Assembly (NCBI GenBank): GCA_023078685.1
Contig: JALGAS010000008.1
Coordinates: 1,922,001-1,986,000 of the forward strand
From: Neopestalotiopsis rosae
Lineage: Eukaryota > Ascomycota > Sordariomycetes > Amphisphaeriales > Sporocadaceae
Direction of reading: 5' to 3'
DNA: 64,000 bases
Shown here one piece after another: positions 1-12,146 of this stretch; the first letter of the stretch is position 1; every line of letters starts with the position of its first letter. The notes beneath the pieces are model-generated. The model was not told the origin of the DNA and made no database searches. It saw only the letters and a list, made by a program, of their open reading frames with translations. The translations under genes and the position numbers were made by a program.

Positions 1-1177
1 ACGAGAAATGGTTTTTCCTCCTTTTTCTTCAAATTTCAGCAAAGCATAGAAAGTCGTGTCCTGGGTCAATAGGCGGAGGGAAAGGCGAGATTCAGAAAAT
101 GTTGATAGAAGTGAAAGGCTGCGTGGCCCACTGTGTATATACTCGAAAGAGAAAACTTTGTATATATTAGCAAAAATTCTCCCTTGTTATATGGACAGAC
201 GTCGTCACGGTGTTCAAAAGCAGTGGAGACTTCAGCAGAGATGAACACGTATTGGGAACAAGAATGATATCTCAGTCCCAAAAGGCTGTCGCAAACGTAA
301 AGAGCAAGCACCAGAGACATTCATTGACCAAGTGGTTATATATGTTGAATAGCGTGCCGCATGCTACGGCCGCCGTTCCATGTTTCTCCTTTGCCTATCT
401 CCCTGTATTATGTACATTGACAACCTCGAGTATCTCTCATCCCTTTACGTTTCCCAAGCCTCGACTCTGCAGGGAGATGTCGGGTGTTATATGGGTTCTT
501 GCTTCGTTTAGGCATTCGTTATTCAACGCCAGAACAAGGAACCCTCCCTCCTAAGTCAACTCCGTCCTCAAGCAAAGTCATTTCAACTCCTTTGGCCGCA
601 GCTTCTTTTCGTGTCCTAAATTACACATTTGAGTCTCCTTGATGAGTTGACTGAAAAAAAAAAAAAGCATCAGACCCTCCTTGTCCTTAAAAACAAAATG
701 TCCCTTTTGTGAATGTATCGTGCAAAGGTATTGCCGTGCGCAGTGTATCGAGGAAAACACTCAGAGCCAGTCCAGTTCCGGGGGTAATGCCGGTTTCGCC
801 GTGCTGCGCTATGCGGAAAGGTGAATGCAAGGAAAATATTATAACGATTGTATTTCGTTGTAGAGGTTGACAAAAAGAATATTTGCTGATTCTTGCGGTC
901 GGGTTCTTTATGAACTGTCCTCGTAAGGCGAACCGTCATAGAATCGCACTAAAGATAGACGTACTCATGTTTGGTGAAATCCAGAAAAGGTATTTTTCCA
1001 ATTGCGCCATACAGAGCAGCGACTAATGTGCCATGAAAGTCCAGCTAGCTTACAACAAAGCATATGCTGGACGAAATGGTAATATAGTGAAGATACAATA
1101 CCACGCTCTGGGGGCATGAGCGTCGTAAGTTTTCATAGACGTCGTATGTTCGTAGATGTCATGATCTCGCCGAGAGC
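1..1177. other. No gene recognised (left edge)
   Basis: No open frame here shows a recognisable domain or convincing splice structure. The right part lies downstream of the minus-strand phosphatase stop and should hold its 3' untranslated region. The rest is AT-rich intergenic sequence with a short A run near 655-666. Confidence 0.5.
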
Positions 1178-3736
1178 TTATAACAGCTCGTCGATGGATC
1201 TGACAATGGGTGTCTCACCCTTTGTCGGTGGGCTCCTCGGGTCTGCCACCTGAGTTGGCCGGCCGAACGGCTGCATGGGATCCCTAGGAAATACTGATTG
1301 CCTGGGCGAGAAGAGCTCTTCATTCGGCGTCGGCGGATGCTCAACGAATTTCATGCCTGCCATCTCACCAAAGGAGTCGTGGATTGGATTACTTGTCATT
1401 GTCTCAGCTCTGGGTGACATGAGAGCGTCGTCCTCCGGGAGTTCTCTAGTGACGTGGACAGTGTGGTTGCCAGACTCTGGAGTTCGGTCTTGGAACGATG
1501 GAAATGATGGAAAAGAAGACTCTCTACTGCCCAAATTCAAGCTTGAAAAACCCATGAATGAAGGACCCTGCTCCAATCTAGGCCCGAATCCTGGAGATGG
1601 GGGAGGACGAAATGCTTCGCGAGGTGCGAAGAATCCAGGTGAGGGCGGCGGCTGGAAATTCAGAGACGGCGCAAGCGAAGGCGCATTCTTCCAGCTCACC
1701 TTCGGCTCCTGGTGTGTGAAGCCGAGCGAAGTCTTTGGCGGCTTAAAACCAGGCGAAGGGGGTGGCTTGAAGAACGAGGAGCCCGGAGGTGGGAAAACAT
1801 TCGAGGCCTCTGGCTCAACAAGTTGCGGCGGGTCAAGTAATTTGTCAGACTTGAAGTGACCGAAAGATTCAGAGCCCATCTGGATCTCTCTCTGAGGCCA
1901 CGAGAAGCTTGACGGAGCAGAAGATGGTCCAGGAGAGATCGACTCCAGGTTTGGTGTTGACTTGCCACGTAGATGCTGGGGGCTTCGCTCTGGGGTTCTG
2001 ATCTCTGCCTGCTTTGGGCTCTCATCAGGTAGAGGAGCGGATAGAGGCTCCCTAGGCTTGACATCAATACCGTCTGCAGATAGAGTGAGCCGATGCTTTG
2101 TCGGGCTTCGTCCAACACGGCTTCCTACAGCAGATCGGGGCGCCTTGCGCTTGGCCATTTCCTTTTGGAAATCCTGCAGGCAGTACATGAGCTTCATGTT
2201 GGGGCTGATCCATCTGCTCTTGGATTGTGCGGCATAGTATGCATCATTGACGCTCATGCCCGGGTTTTGGTAGATACCATAAGCGATAATCAAACTAGCA
2301 GATCGGCTAGCACCCTGCTGACAGTGCACCAGAACCTTCTTGCCCTCCTTCGTCCGCTTCTCGATTGTCTCGCAGAGCGTCATGAGATCTGTAGCAATGT
2401 CGGTGTTGTGATCCCATGGCATGTGGATGTACTCTGGTTCGAAGAGAGCATTCGATGCTTTGGGTGTTGTGGGTGTCTCTTGCCGGTCAGTCGTGGGATA
2501 TTCGAAAGCAGTAGAGAAGCTGTCAGATGTAACAGCAGTGTCGGGGATTGGTGACTCTGCACCATTTCCTCCCGGTGAACTCCTCAGACTGCCAAATTTG
2601 CTATCAAAGGGGTTCGAAACCTCGCGAGCAACGTTGATGACGACGTCAAATTTGGCTGCCTCATCGGCAGACGGCTCCAAGTAGAGGTAGACATTGTCTT
2701 CATAAATGGCAATTGGTCCATCAGGATAGCCGGGAGACTTTTGGTCCTCATTGGCCTCACTCTCGTCACGGAATGGCTCGAAATCCATGGCCGCACAACT
2801 GGCCTGTTGAGTTCGGATGGGCGAGTCTTCCTCCATGATGACCGAGGCTCGCTGGTTACCCGAGCTGCTGTTCAGTCTCGAGGGACGCAGGAATTCAGAT
2901 AGGCCCGACTCTCCTCGATCTGAAATGGTAGGAAATGACATTCCACCAGCGGGTCCAAAGGTGGCTGACTTCATGGCAGAAAGCATGTGCGGCGAAGAGG
3001 TCGAATGCTTGAGAGCTCGTCTCTGCAGAATAGGACCCATAGCAGGCGATGGCGGGACCTCGATATTGGTGGCCCGCAGGCTGAGTCCAGGACCGTCAGT
3101 CTTCAGGCTCAGTTGACTCGGCTTGCGCTTCATGGCTGGAATTTGAGGCTTAATGAACGACGGCGAAGATGGCTCGGAGACCAGGCTGCTGTTGGAGGCG
3201 TTTGACGCAAATGGCGGTTGAATAGAAAGACCCTTCATGTTGCGTCTTCTCGGCGAAGGGGAAGTCACGGGCCGCTGAAAATGACTGTTGATGGTAGGCG
3301 GCTGGTCATTGACCCTAAGCGTGTCCATAGTTGACGGTAGTGCGCCGAAAGAAGTGCCCGGGAAGTTATTCAGCGGGATCAAGTTGATGGGAGAGTCGGG
3401 TGACGAAGATGGTGAAGGATCTGACAATGAAGATGTGTCAGTTGTGAGTGTGGTGGTTGGCGATGAATCAGCAGAGTTCTGCGTGGAGGTGCTGTCATGG
3501 TGTCGGTGCAGCGCATCTGCCGGTAACGAGCTCAGATGCTGTTGCTGTAGTTGCTGGGGCATCTGGTTGGCTCCAGGGTAATGCGACGCATACGTGGGCT
3601 CCATGCCCATGAACTTTGAATCTACCATAGTGACCACTCCAGAATCGTCGACCATGGGCTCCACCTCAGAATCTATGATTGACATGAATGAGGGTATTTG
3701 GTCCTCATACAGTCGCCGGGCTGCTGCTGACGGCAT
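1178..3736 (-). CDS. Dual-specificity protein phosphatase (MAP kinase phosphatase, Msg5/Pmp1-like)
   Basis: A single-exon frame of 852 codons. The catalytic domain spans about residues 345-510. It contains the signature HCQQGASRS with nucleophile Cys472 and Arg478, followed by AYGIY, and a candidate general-acid Asp442 in MPWDH thirty residues upstream of the Cys, the usual DSP spacing. Long low-complexity Ser/Pro-rich tails flank the domain. The C-terminal tail carries three copies of PPPSPGF (about residues 660-720). Fungal enzymes of this layout dephosphorylate Thr and Tyr in the activation loop of MAP kinases, often in cell-integrity signalling; that role is inferred from family and layout. 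The first ATG is used; a later one near residue 18 is possible. A long unannotated 5' region lies upstream. Confidence 0.9.
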   Translation of the reverse strand: MPSAAARRLYEDQIPSFMSIIDSEVEPMVDDSGVVTMVDSKFMGMEPTYASHYPGANQMPQQLQQQHLSSLPADALHRHHDSTSTQNSADSSPTTTLTTDTSSLSDPSPSSSPDSPINLIPLNNFPGTSFGALPSTMDTLRVNDQPPTINSHFQRPVTSPSPRRRNMKGLSIQPPFASNASNSSLVSEPSSPSFIKPQIPAMKRKPSQLSLKTDGPGLSLRATNIEVPPSPAMGPILQRRALKHSTSSPHMLSAMKSATFGPAGGMSFPTISDRGESGLSEFLRPSRLNSSSGNQRASVIMEEDSPIRTQQASCAAMDFEPFRDESEANEDQKSPGYPDGPIAIYEDNVYLYLEPSADEAAKFDVVINVAREVSNPFDSKFGSLRSSPGGNGAESPIPDTAVTSDSFSTAFEYPTTDRQETPTTPKASNALFEPEYIHMPWDHNTDIATDLMTLCETIEKRTKEGKKVLVHCQQGASRSASLIIAYGIYQNPGMSVNDAYYAAQSKSRWISPNMKLMYCLQDFQKEMAKRKAPRSAVGSRVGRSPTKHRLTLSADGIDVKPREPLSAPLPDESPKQAEIRTPERSPQHLRGKSTPNLESISPGPSSAPSSFSWPQREIQMGSESFGHFKSDKLLDPPQLVEPEASNVFPPPGSSFFKPPPSPGFKPPKTSLGFTHQEPKVSWKNAPSLAPSLNFQPPPSPGFFAPREAFRPPPSPGFGPRLEQGPSFMGFSSLNLGSRESSFPSFPSFQDRTPESGNHTVHVTRELPEDDALMSPRAETMTSNPIHDSFGEMAGMKFVEHPPTPNEELFSPRQSVFPRDPMQPFGRPTQVADPRSPPTKGETPIVRSIDELL

Positions 3737-4792
3737 GTTAAATTGATTAGGCCTGTTCTTCCTCGACGATTACACCAACAAGGCTCGTGGGGTAGCCTGG
3801 ATTCGAATCACAAGTTTTGGTAATTCGAGCAGTTCCCAACTTCTCCAACCTTGTTGTCGGATTTGTTTGTTAAGAATTTAAGGGAAGGATACCACAAGGT
3901 TAGGTGGTCTGTTGTATGATTGGCAGTCAAAGCCTGGAATTGGGGACAGCGCTGCTGAATCCTCTCGTTTTTGTCGCTTCTCGCTGCTCTCACTCTCTTC
4001 TCGCTCTTTCCGTGTGATCAAGTCGTGTTCGAAAAAACGCGACCAGTGTTCAAAGTCGCTTGATCCCTCTTTTGTCCAAAGAGCCAGTTCCACGCACGTC
4101 AAGACTCGGTAGGCGACGTCCAGGTGTGAAGTCGACGTTATGGGTATTGGTTGGGGGTGCGGGCGAATGAGCACCTGGTTCTTTGTGATTTGAGAAAGAA
4201 TTCCAAGGGGAGATTGACGTATCCCAAGAACTAGAAAAGGCAGTGAGAAACAGGGCGAATGAATGTAAAAATGAAGAATGGAAAAATGTATGGTATCGGC
4301 TAATTTGCGGCGGGAGGGTTGGGTCGACTATCAGTCTTTGGTTTCCAGGTGAATCCTAGGATTATGGACAGACTGCCATTGGGTGTGGACCGACACAGGT
4401 TCTCGCTCTCGCGCTCTTTCTCTGGTTGCTCTCTCTGTGTTTATTTTCAAGTGGCAATTCCCATAATAGATACAAGGGAAAAGGAGGATGTTTGGCGGGA
4501 GGCAGAGGCAGGCGGTGCGGCGGTTCGCGATACTGAACACCCGGCGAGAGTGTGTACAATGGTTGAGGGGAGGGAGAAGGAAGCGGTTGGGTCTTGACTG
4601 GAAAAGACGAAGGAGCCTGGAGAAAGTGGTTCAAGGTTCCCAATCCAGACCGGACCGGGGGGGACAGAGGAGGGGTGTGTGCATAGATGCACAGGTGGGA
4701 AGGCGATTGTGTATTGCAGGTGGACAAGGGGAGTGGGGTGCCCAGAGCGAGCGCAAGGTAAAGTGCCAAAGTGCGTCCAGTCTGGGAGGAGG

Positions 4793-4852
4793 GTATGTAG
4801 GTAAGGTAGGTACTGCAGGCAGGTAGGTAGGCTGGTAGGTACCGTAGTAGCA
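4793..4852. repeat. GGTA-rich low-complexity repeat
   Basis: About 60 bp consist mainly of degenerate GGTA/GTAG units interrupted by a short CTGCAGGC stretch. It lies upstream of the phosphatase gene on that gene's non-template side. No function can be read from it. Confidence 0.7.
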
Positions 4853-5472
4853 GGTTGGCTTCGTTTCGCTCACTTTACTCGCTGGGCAGGTTCCTCACTT
4901 ACTACATACCCTAGGGAGGTTCAGCTTTTGGTCTGGTCTGGTCTGTCTCCGTGGCTTGGGTCAATGGTCGGCGGCGCGGGCTGCGGGACAGGTACGGGCG
5001 AACAACGGTCACGAACAATCATCAATATGTGAGAGGGACAGGCACAGCATAGTACTAGCACATAAGAGCATATTGCAAGAGGATTGTTGTTTGTTCTGGA
5101 TGGCCAGGTAAACTGTGTGTCTGCATTCACGTTAGTCGATTGTTTCCATGGTCACAATCACGGGCGGCTTCGTCTTAATTCCAATAATCGGCTGTTTCAA
5201 GAATAAATCATGACTTGCACTTTTGACCATAAAGATCAAGTCAGTCAGAAGAACAATGGGAAAAAAAGAGGGCGTGGAACTCGCCAGCCGAGGTAGCGTC
5301 TGCGACAGTACCTGGTACAGCTGGGGTACAGCCACTGCGAGCAATGGCAGTGTTAGAGACTTACGGGTACCCACTCGAGCCTTGGAACGCTAGCAATGCT
5401 ACCTCAAGCTGAGGGAGGAGCCGAGCTTGCCTGCTACTGCTGGGGCTGGTTGGTTCTCAAGCTGGGCTGGGC

Positions 5473-5515
5473 TCAGTCAGTCACTCCGTCAGTTCAGTCA
5501 GTCATCAGTCAGTGG
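5473..5515. repeat. CAGT-type short tandem repeat
   Basis: An imperfect run of CAGT/CAGTCA units with small interruptions in gene-free DNA. It is probably slippage-derived and no role is evident. Confidence 0.65.
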
Positions 5516-8500
5516 TGGGCTGGGTATGTCTTGTCAGTTCTGTCGGATGTGTGACCACTCACAGACCAAGGTATTGTTTGTAGGTAATAATGGGAGGTAC
5601 TTCATCATTGTTGCTACTGAGCACGGAACGGGACCTCAAGTCTGTGCGAGTTGAAGACGGCGAGTGTCGAGACCAGAGACATCCATTTCTGGGCGGGCCT
5701 CCAAATGCATGCATCAATCACTCGTTTCCATACATTCCTACCTGAACTGCAATTATTGATGCGCCGGAGGGGTCTGGAAAGAGGAGTACGCCAGAGCTTG
5801 CAGCAAGCTGTGTGGACAGAACATATGCGCCCGCCTCTTTCCAGACGCCAAAGAGGCAAACGAAATTCATTGAAATAATTGGCAATAGAACAAGCGGCAA
5901 GCGCCCAATTACCCTTACTCACTCTTTTTTGGCTTCTTTTGACTCCCCAGTTTAGCGCTCTCCCCGAAGCCTGTGCGCTGCTACTGCTATCGCTGCCGCT
6001 GTGAACGAGCCTCTCTGAGCGACTGGCAAGACAGAGAGAGTCCCGGTCCTTGGTGACTGGTGACTGGTGAACTGGTGGCTGGCGACACGCCCCCTTCCCC
6101 CCTCCCTCCCCTCCCCTACCCCCCTTGCGGGTTGGTGTTTGCGAAACAGAGCGAACGCGGATTCTGGGAAGACTTGGTCGTTTTTCTTAAAATAGATGTC
6201 CGCCAGCGCGAAGTCGGCCAATCACGGGCTCTCGCCTCGGCCTGGCTTCTGCAGCTGATAATTTCGAGTCACCAATCAGCCCTCCGCTCATGAGGGGTAT
6301 CCACTCCAGTAGGGCCCTCATCAACGCATGGTTGGACCGAGCCATGGGCTTGCAGATTGGACAACTGGGGTGGGCAACCCTCGAGCCTTGGCGAGCCTTG
6401 GGCTTTTCGGTTTGGCTTTGGTTGCTGCTGCTGCTGTTGCTGCTACTACTGCTTGGGGCGCTCGCCGCGTCGGCTTTTGGGGATCTGCCTCGGATCTCTT
6501 TTTTTAATTTAATGAAAATTCTAGGGGTCTTGAGGTCTTGTGTCAACTATCGACAAGCGAGAAAGCGTCGAGACAATGCATCTTTTCTTTTTCGAGCTTC
6601 TTTAATCTTTGTCCCTTTTTTTTTCTCCCAGTGTCTCGAGTCAAGGCGTTGCTAAAAAGAGAAGAGCGCTCAGCTGGCAGGACGAGATGCGGACACTGGG
6701 CCGCTTGTTGGACGAACCGCTTTCAGGTGGCGGAGTATGGGAGTAGACCAAAAAGTCTAGCAGATCAGCGAAATTACGACTTGCCTATATGCAGCGTCAT
6801 ACGGCCCCCGAAAAAAAAGTACGGTTCGTGTAAATCAATGGAGATGATCCTTATACTGTGCACCCATTCCGCTGGGTGTGAAGTATAACCCAGATCATCA
6901 TCCACTGACTGACTGGGTCCCCAAAAAATAAGACAATGCCTGGCGACAAGACCATTGCCTGCCTATGCCCAGCTACCTTACTCAGGTACTTTGCTTGCAG
7001 GCCTGCTAACCTACAACCAGCTGGTCTAATCTGTAATTGTGGTCCGAAATTACCTTGTTACGACTACACACGTACTTACCCGCTTGTGACCAACATGCCA
7101 TGCCATAAGTATCAGTAAACCAATTATATTCAATCTTATGATTATATACTACTTACATATCGTCTCTCTCTCTTCTTTCCTGGCCCATGCAATGCCTGTA
7201 CACATAGTACAGCCAAGAGTGTAGCATATTTCCTCTTCCGTCTGCTACACGTGCGTGTTAGCCGTCCTCGTTGCGTCACGAAAACATGAGTCTGCCGGGT
7301 CTCCCCAGGCTTTTCTTGGTTGTCACTGTCCTACTAACGGTCTGTGTGCAATTAGTTCCCATGGCGCCTCATTCGTCGCGTGGCCATGGCTGAATCATTG
7401 CAACGGGGGCGCGCCTCTTGGTTTCTGTTTGGTCTCTCTAACAACGGACAAGAAAAGTATGATAACCTGGACAACCACTTGCAGAAACTCAGGAACTCAA
7501 TCACAAGGCCTGCGGTCTGTTGCTTTATCACTGCGGTTGGATGTTTTCGGGTGTTTCGAAAACATCGGACCAGCCACATTGAGCAAGTGGCCTTTTATAC
7601 TTACTGGCTGGCTCATTACATCACATGCATCTTCCACAAGAGATGGAAGCGGCTGTCGAAGATCGGTCAGGATCCAGATCTAGCTCCCAAAGGATTCGAC
7701 TATTGATGAACCACGAGAATATTCCATTTCGTTCCACGACCAGAATCCTTAGCATAATGAATCCAAAAAAAGACAAAATTGATGGAATTTGATGCTTGGA
7801 CGTCGAAAATAAGTGGTATGCGCAATTCGATCCACCTACGACTCAGGCTCTCGGGCCACGCAATGAACTGACGTCCGCAACGCTCAGCCCAGTCTGACAG
7901 TCAACAGGCGCAAAGCCAGGACATGATATGTACATAGTACGGAGTCAGCAAGTGTCCATTATTTTCGTTATTGTCATTAATTTTTCCTGCTTGACAACGA
8001 CGATTCCGATGATGAGACCGAATGGGCGGACGGGGCAACGGGCGGAGCGAGCTCCATCAACAACGAAACCCCAGATCTCCAGATGCCGCCCAAACATGGA
8101 TATGGCCTTCGTCCGTACCGAAGAGTTTTGTCGTTGCTCAGCCGTCAACGTCGCATTCTGTCATTGTCACAAAGAAGTCAAGCCAGTTTTACCTTGAACT
8201 CCCTGTCTCATGTTTAGATGAGGAGAGCCGCATCTCAAGACCACCCTAGGATCGCACCAACGTCCAACATTGCACGAGGCTGGCAGCAAACAGTCTTTAC
8301 TTGTCGTCTGGTCTTTGCCGGCCTGATGATTCGGGATATCCTGAGAGTTTCGGTGTAATATCAAGTGCCAAGGTTTCTAAATGTACGGAGGTTACCGTTC
8401 GGGACACTGGTAAGACTTCAACTGGCTCCATGGGAGGATAATTACCTTTCCTGTACTATGCGTACTTGCGCAGTGTATAGAGTAATCAGTAAGTATGGAA

Positions 8501-11500
8501 CCCAAACCGAAGGTAATGAACAGATACGAAGCATATTCCAACAGCCAAGCAATGTAGATTGATGCTGGCTGACCTCGTACTGTGCCATCATGACACAATG
8601 GATGTATGCATCATCATCACCACCACCGTCCTGCTCTTGAACGCTGCATCCAAGGACTGGCGCAATCTCGCAAACCCCCGACAAGTTCTGTGACCATATC
8701 AAACTCTAACATATCATTCATAAACTTTGTTGATTTCATCTCGGTCATTAAGAAAACAGTAATAATATTAGTAGGGTGCAAAGTTTTGAGTCTTGAACCC
8801 AGCAGTGGTAGCAGATGCACTAACCCTAGTTTGCTTGTGCTCGGCACTGAATTGTCCCATTGGCGGTGGGGCAGCTTTTTCCTCTTTCCCTCTGCGCCCA
8901 GCCAACCAGGCCAAAAGCGCTGTGGGTTGGAGGGAAACGAAAACGAAAACAGCATAAGCGCACAGTTCTCCGGGCCCCTAGTCGGCTCCTGCTATTTTAG
9001 GCCGCAGACTTGCGACTTGGTGCCAAAATCTGAAACAGCCACGACCCACAATTTGCCCGTTCTCTGGTTGGATAGACGCCCCCCCTTCCCTTTTCCACCA
9101 AGAGCCAAGCGGCCAGCGAGCCAAACGAGCCAGTAGAATCGACAGAAAGCTGTTCACTGCTTCGTTGTTTTCCTCTTTGCCTCTTGCTGCTCTCTACTAC
9201 GCCTGTGTCTGTGTGTCCTCTTCTTCTTTTTCGCCGCCACCCCTTACCCCTACACTAAACAACCTAGGACTTTTTCCTTTCCAGCATGCGTCGGACTGCG
9301 ACACTTGAACGGAAGGATATTCACCGCTACGACCCTCTTCGGTAAGCGACCGAGAAAGAGAGTGTGTACAGTAAAAAAGCATCAACCGAAAAGAGAGTCT
9401 CGGAAAAAAGATATCCACTTCTACGGCGGCGAGCTTGCAAGCTTGAGAGGAGCCGTGGCCTACCCACGATCCTTTCATCCCAACTTGCAACGTCTCCCGC
9501 TCCAGCTAACCGAGCCCAGCTCTAGTCGGTGGACGGCAAGTCAAAGAAAGCTCGCCAACGGGTTGTGCGGCTCAACAACCTGGGGTGAGAGGACAAGGTG
9601 CGCATCATACTATGTCCATACGTCTACTGTAGTACTTTGTATGTCACAGTAGGATTGGCGACAGTGCAGGCGATAGAAAGCACTGGCCATGACAACTACC
9701 GATCGCCTGGAGAGATAGATAGATGCGGTTTTGTGGCTTATGTAGGTAAACCTCGGTTATCTACCAAGAGGACATGTTGCCATGTATACCATGTTTTCCT
9801 GCATATTCAAGTGATGCTAAAAATCTACCGAAAAGTGTCCGTCCAAACATGGCATTTCTTGAGCCGCTTCAATCCCGGGCTCTCAAGGCTCTCCATCCAT
9901 GAACATGAATTGATCAGCGGCAGGCCATCCATGACGGGATATGTAAGGTAAATGTAGTTTTGGGTTGCTGGTTCCCGGCAGCGTCTCTTTCCGTCACTGG
10001 ATCTTTTCTTTCTTTTGGGAGCGAAACACTCCCCATTCGCCAGCTCATGTAAAAGGGGAAAGTCGATCATAAAGATCAGACTGCAGCAGTGCAACAAGTG
10101 GGATGAATTTGGCTCACATGGTCAAAGTCAGCAGACCATATCTAACACCTGCAGCAAGCAGCAATAACAACAACAAAACGGGACGCACGCATGCATGATC
10201 ATTCCCGTCGCAGCTCAAATATATGCGAAATGGCTGCAATTTCATGCAAGCCTTGCTACCGCTGCTGCATATAAGAATACTCCTGGACTTTTTTTCCTCA
10301 ATCTTATTGAGACCGACGGTTTTCCCCCAGGTTTCCGCTCTGAAACGTGACTCCACCAACACGGTCGGTTTCTGCCATGTCACCTAACGCCAACGATCTG
10401 CCATTTCGGCGGCGACGATGGAGCTAGTAAGCGGTGAGAAACAACCTTGGACCTATAGTTACAAATGATTCGCCATCGTCAAGTCACGTACAATGCCGTG
10501 TATCCATGCGTGATGTCCTATTGGCAAAATGGAGACACATAATAACCTTTGACCACGATATGCTTTGATTTAGTGAATACTCGACAGATAGTTGCTCATA
10601 CTTTGAATGAGGATGCCCATCCTCCATGTTTGCCAATCACCATTGAACAGCCCATTACGAACGACCAGAGTTGTGTTCACATCATTGGTCACAGTCCGGT
10701 CAATCTGAAGAAGCAGAAGCACTGCAAGAGTGTGGTCATGACATCACAGATTTAATATATGCTCGCCAATTGGCATATTCATTCTGTGGTCTGCCAACAG
10801 ATGACAGTAGAAATAAAGTCTGAAGAATATCGATAATCCAGCGACGAATCATGAGCTACAACTAATCTGTGAAGCAGCAGGATCAGTGAGGAGAATGACC
10901 CTATGGCATAATTGCAGATAAATAATAGTCAATTGTTGTTGATTGTGTGCGGAGTGCTTCGTATGAATGGTCACAATATTGTGCCATTCTCCTATATTGC
11001 TAGCGATGAAGCCACATACGGGCTCCGGAACGATTCTCTAGCGCATTCCAAAGATGGTCGGAGGATGATATAAATATACATGTATTGATGTCTGACAAGC
11101 TACTGGGCAATTTATGTTGGCCTGCACTTACACCACCGGTCTACGAGGCTCGGGTCAAATATTTGCCTTGCACGGATAAAGGAGCGATACTCCGTAAGTG
11201 CTGGTACCAAGGACATGTTGTCCCAAACCCATGCAGATGAATAATATTCAATCGCGACCAGTCTTTTATTCTGATGGCATGTGCATTGGCGTGGCCCTTG
11301 ACCGCAAGTCTATGAGGCTATGCACACCACCAGTGTTGTTACCAACAATAGAAGTCAGCGCCAGGCGCATTGTCAGCCCGCATATCCCAGCTGAAAAAAA
11401 CAATATATCGTAAATCATACGAACCAATGTGTAGTTCTGATAAGAGAATGAACATATGATATGATTCTTCTCACCGCAAATACATTTGACGCGTAAATGG

Positions 11501-12146
11501 AAGGTCCACCAAGTAGATAAAAGATGTACACGGGTTTGACATATTAATTTTGCTAAATATCCATTCTTTCGGCGCATTCAAAGACGAGACTTTTTATAGC
11601 TAAAATTATCTCCTTCATATTCGATTAAGTTATTTTGATTCTCTGGGCTCCGATAATATAGACATTTTCAGATCAATTTAATACCAGCTATTATTCTCAA
11701 ACTTGAGATTTTGCTTGACTAGTAGCATGTTGAGAATCGCAGTATATGGTTATCATATAACCACACTGTCTAAAAAAGCATGTTATCATACCGATGGAAT
11801 TACTGTAACTATTCATTACTATATTCGGCAAGTTGTACTATCAAGACAAGTTCTTATCTCCTATGCATGTACTCGGCGCTGTGTCCGCCACGCCGAAGTT
11901 CACCACAGTGAACTCCACTCCCCCTTCGGTCAGCGTAACAACATCCCGTTCAACGCAAGGTATTGGCAGAATGGGAAGTATTTGTGTTAATACGACCATA
12001 GCTTTAATTTGCGATTCTCAAAAATAAATCGCAAAGGTTTCAATTCATAGACCTTATTGTAAAAGTACACTCGCGCCTTGTTCCCAAGTCAGTAGTTCCG
12101 TAGCTCGACATCTCTAGTCTCTCCAGCGGCACTGCCAGCAAAAGTC

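Larger units (their letters stand above)
3737..12146. other. 8.4-kb stretch with no supported gene
   Basis: I see no recognisable protein domain on either strand. Frames up to about 176 codons occur but have no family motif and overlap one another. The left third is GC-rich with pyrimidine-rich tracts (3960-4020, 4395-4435), GGTA and CAGT repeats and a CTG-rich stretch near 6424-6450. From about 10.4 kb it turns AT-rich. A CT-rich leader-like block (9160-9260) ends in a good acceptor, then an ATG-led open stretch and a GTAAGC donor at about 9343. This may be a 5' exon of an unresolved gene or a non-coding transcript. Confidence 0.5.

Noticed and set aside
1275..1859. 194-codon frame opposite the phosphatase
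   Set aside because: Shadow of the proline-rich tail on the other strand.
8606..9136. 176-codon frame beginning with a His run
   Set aside because: The His run comes from a CAT/CAC microsatellite. The remainder is low in structure and overlaps an equally long antisense frame.
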